Assembly (NCBI RefSeq): GCF_028882255.1
Contig: NZ_JARBUY010000004.1
Coordinates: 134,228-198,227, forward strand
From: Maribacter polysaccharolyticus
GTDB lineage: Bacteria; Bacteroidota; Bacteroidia; Flavobacteriales; Flavobacteriaceae
Reading direction: 5' to 3'
DNA: 64,000 nucleotides
Below are positions 62,308-64,000 of this stretch, piece after piece (the first letter of the stretch is position 1; each line of letters opens with the position of its first letter). The notes beneath the pieces are model-generated. The model had not been told where the DNA came from and ran no database searches. It was given only the letters and a program-made list of their open reading frames with translations. The translations under genes were made by a program, and so were the position numbers.

Positions 62308-63759
62308 ATGGGGAAAAAATCAACTGCAAAAATCAATATTTATTTTATTACCATTGTAATTACCTTAGGCGGCCTGTTATTCGGATATGATACAGGGGTT
62401 ATCAATGGAACACAATTCTATTTCTCCAAATACTTTGAACTTACCGGAGCATTAAAAGGGTTTATCGTCAGTAGTGCGTTATTGGGAGCCCTGGCCGGTG
62501 CCGCTACGGCAGGAGTGATAAGTAAGGCCATAGGCAGAAAAATATCCTTGATCATAGCTTCCCTGCTGTTTATCATTTCGGCATGGGGATCGGGTCTGCC
62601 CAGCATATTGCCCGAATCAACGACCTTATTGGTTGTCTTTAGGCTCATCGGGGGAATCGCCATAGGAATTGCCTCCATGAACGCCCCCATGTACATTGCT
62701 GAGATTGCCCCCGCAAAGAATAGGGGTAACCTTGTCACCTTTTACCAATTGGCGGTGGTCATTGGCTTTTTTATCGTATTCCTGGTTACGTATTTTATCG
62801 GGGCCGAATTAAGTGAAAGTGAGAATATCGCCTTCGGATGGCGTAACATGTTCTGGTCGGAATTGGTACCCGCCGGATTCTTTTTCGTCTTCCTTTTCTT
62901 TGTACCTAAAAGTCCCCGTTGGTTAATGATCAAAGGTAGGGAGGATGAGGCAAAGAATATCTTGACCCGCATACATGGTGAAGCAATCGCCGCTAAGGAA
63001 TTCAAGGACATCAAAGATTCCATCGTCGCGGAAAGCACGGAGAAAAAAGCATCCATCTTTAATAAGACCATGCTACCGATCGTCATCATAGGCACGGTAC
63101 TATCGGCCTTGCAACAGTTTACGGGCATCAATGCGGTACTCTATTACGGGGCCGACATATTTGAGCAGGCCCTTGGTTTTGGACAGGATGACATTCTACT
63201 ACAACAGATATTATTGGCCACCGTAAACCTGGTCTTTACCTTCATTGCCATGTTCACGGTAGATAAACTTGGCCGAAAACCCTTATTGATTATCGGTGGT
63301 TTTGGTATGCTAATCGGTTTCTTATTGATGGGCTTCACCCTTTATTTCAGTGATTATGCCCATGTGAATTCTGCTGGCCTACCCACAATTTCTTCCTCTG
63401 AAGGCATCATAAGTCTTATCGGCGTGCTTATTTTCATCGGCTCCTTCGCCATGTCTATGGGCCCTATTGTTTGGGTGTTATTATCTGAGATATTCCCCAA
63501 TAAAATACGAAGTGCCGCCATGTCCGTTGCGGTTGCAGTGCAATGGTTGGCCAACTATTTCGTATCTCAGACCTTCCCTATGGTGGTCGAAAGTGATGCG
63601 AATGACCTGATCATGAATGGAGGTACTTGGAACAATGCGTTACCCTACTTCCTGTTTTCGGCCTTTATAGTCATCATTATAGTATTTGTCTATAAATACA
63701 TTCCTGAGACCAAAGGAAAGACCTTGGAAGAAATGGAAGCCTTGTTCTCTAGGAAATAA
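62308..63759 (+). CDS. MFS sugar porter (sugar:H+ symporter, XylE/GlcP/AraE type)
   Basis: A 483-residue sugar transporter with twelve membrane helices. Family signatures are GGLLFGYDTGVINGTQ near the start, RLIGGIAIGIASMNAPMYIA, the PKSPRWLMIKGR loop after TM6, QQFTGINAVLYY in TM7 and PETKGKTLEEMEALFSR at the end. It imports a hexose or pentose with protons. The substrate is unknown and the gene is alone here. The frame begins 12 codons earlier, upstream of the likely transcription start, so ATG 62308 is used. Confidence 0.92.
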   Translation: MGKKSTAKINIYFITIVITLGGLLFGYDTGVINGTQFYFSKYFELTGALKGFIVSSALLGALAGAATAGVISKAIGRKISLIIASLLFIISAWGSGLPSILPESTTLLVVFRLIGGIAIGIASMNAPMYIAEIAPAKNRGNLVTFYQLAVVIGFFIVFLVTYFIGAELSESENIAFGWRNMFWSELVPAGFFFVFLFFVPKSPRWLMIKGREDEAKNILTRIHGEAIAAKEFKDIKDSIVAESTEKKASIFNKTMLPIVIIGTVLSALQQFTGINAVLYYGADIFEQALGFGQDDILLQQILLATVNLVFTFIAMFTVDKLGRKPLLIIGGFGMLIGFLLMGFTLYFSDYAHVNSAGLPTISSSEGIISLIGVLIFIGSFAMSMGPIVWVLLSEIFPNKIRSAAMSVAVAVQWLANYFVSQTFPMVVESDANDLIMNGGTWNNALPYFLFSAFIVIIIVFVYKYIPETKGKTLEEMEALFSRK

Positions 63760-63803
63760 CGCGGGTTTATAGCCTAAGCTACAAGTCGCTTTGAATTTAT
63801 ATT

Positions 63804-63837
63804 AAAATGCCCCATACAATGGATATTGGGCATTTTT
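63804..63837 (+). terminator. Rho-independent terminator of the sugar symporter gene
   Basis: AAAATGCCC (63804-63812) pairs with GGGCATTTT (63828-63836) around a 15-base loop and is followed by T. It lies 45 bases after the stop. Confidence 0.85.
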
Positions 63838-63906
63838 AGTTTACAAATAAAGGCACACTGAGAGTCATGGATTACTTTAGCTTCGCTGCACCTCGTGGTT
63901 GAGTCC

Positions 63907-63931
63907 GTTACCTCACCATTGTGAGGGTAAC
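63907..63931. repeat. Intergenic hairpin near the right edge
   Basis: GTTACCTCAC (63907-63916) pairs with GTGAGGGTAAC (63921-63931) with one bulged G, around the loop CATT. Flanking TAGCTTCGCTGC and GAGCTATGTTTTCGCT are weakly related to each other. The U tract is missing, so it is not a terminator; it may be part of a dispersed intergenic repeat. Confidence 0.45.
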
Positions 63932-64000
63932 GAGCTATGTTTTCGCTACTCCTTGGTTTGGTTTTAAGGTGTCAGTTCTTTAATTCATGCCCTGAGCGCA

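Overview
The window is a stretch of chromosome from a Bacteroidota bacterium, almost certainly a marine member of the Flavobacteriaceae. The evidence is the gliding/type IX secretion genes gldK-gldL-gldM-gldN, PorP/SprF-type and PD40 proteins, a SusC-like TonB receptor with an N-terminal carboxypeptidase-regulatory-like domain, HYC_CC_PP and CPXCG small proteins, an RnfBCDGEA complex, and promoters of the Bacteroidota type (TAnnTTTG at -7, TTG at about -33). No phage, insertion sequence, CRISPR array, tRNA or rRNA gene was seen. Most of it reads as ordinary chromosome, with accessory patches at about 4.6-16.9 kb and 49-52.5 kb.

Layout. 1-4.4 kb: the end of rnfB and all of rnfCDGEA, the ion-pumping ferredoxin:NAD oxidoreductase. 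4.6-11.5 kb: a uronate-use cluster. A LacI-type regulator on the plus strand faces a minus-strand run of kduI, uxaC, kdgK, eda and an ExuT-like transporter. Near-identical 20-bp LacI-type operators lie upstream of the regulator and across the kduI promoter, so the cluster looks like a closed regulatory circuit. 11.9-16.6 kb: a LuxR-type response regulator whose phospho-acceptor Asp is replaced by Glu, three tandem copies of a 94-bp hairpin repeat, a PorP/SprF protein fused to a SPOR-like domain, and a PD40 protein. 16.9-23.4 kb: a marR-MFP-RND-TolC-CPXCG efflux operon with a palindromic operator. 23.5-28 kb: a secreted plant-type LRR protein, an ABC-F ATPase, a DUF983 protein and an FAD oxidoreductase. 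28-36.5 kb: gldKLMN preceded by an arginase-fold protein that has lost its metal ligands, and topA. 36.7-42 kb: a large Asp-box/VPS10-type protein, an LVIVD lipoprotein and a membrane protein. 42.1-49 kb: miaB, a sigma-54 activator without a receiver domain, lptE, a TPR protein, secG, then groES-groEL. 49.1-52.5 kb: a small probable metal (copper?) group of HMA protein, TonB receptor and HYC_CC_PP protein. 52.6-61 kb: msrC, purH and the cell-shape cluster mreB-mreC-mreD-pbp2-rodA, then a membrane-anchored nuclease. 61.5-64 kb: msrB and a sugar:proton symporter.

Functional themes. Envelope and secretion genes dominate (T9SS motor, LPS assembly, Sec, elongasome, efflux). The most noteworthy items are the phosphomimetic-type response regulator beside T9SS-like surface genes and the 94-bp repeat array, the catalytically dead arginase homologue between topA and gldK, the matched LacI operators with a promoter that fixes the kduI start, and the GTG-started HYC_CC_PP gene. 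Several starts given here are shorter than the longest open frame; the reasons are in each entry.
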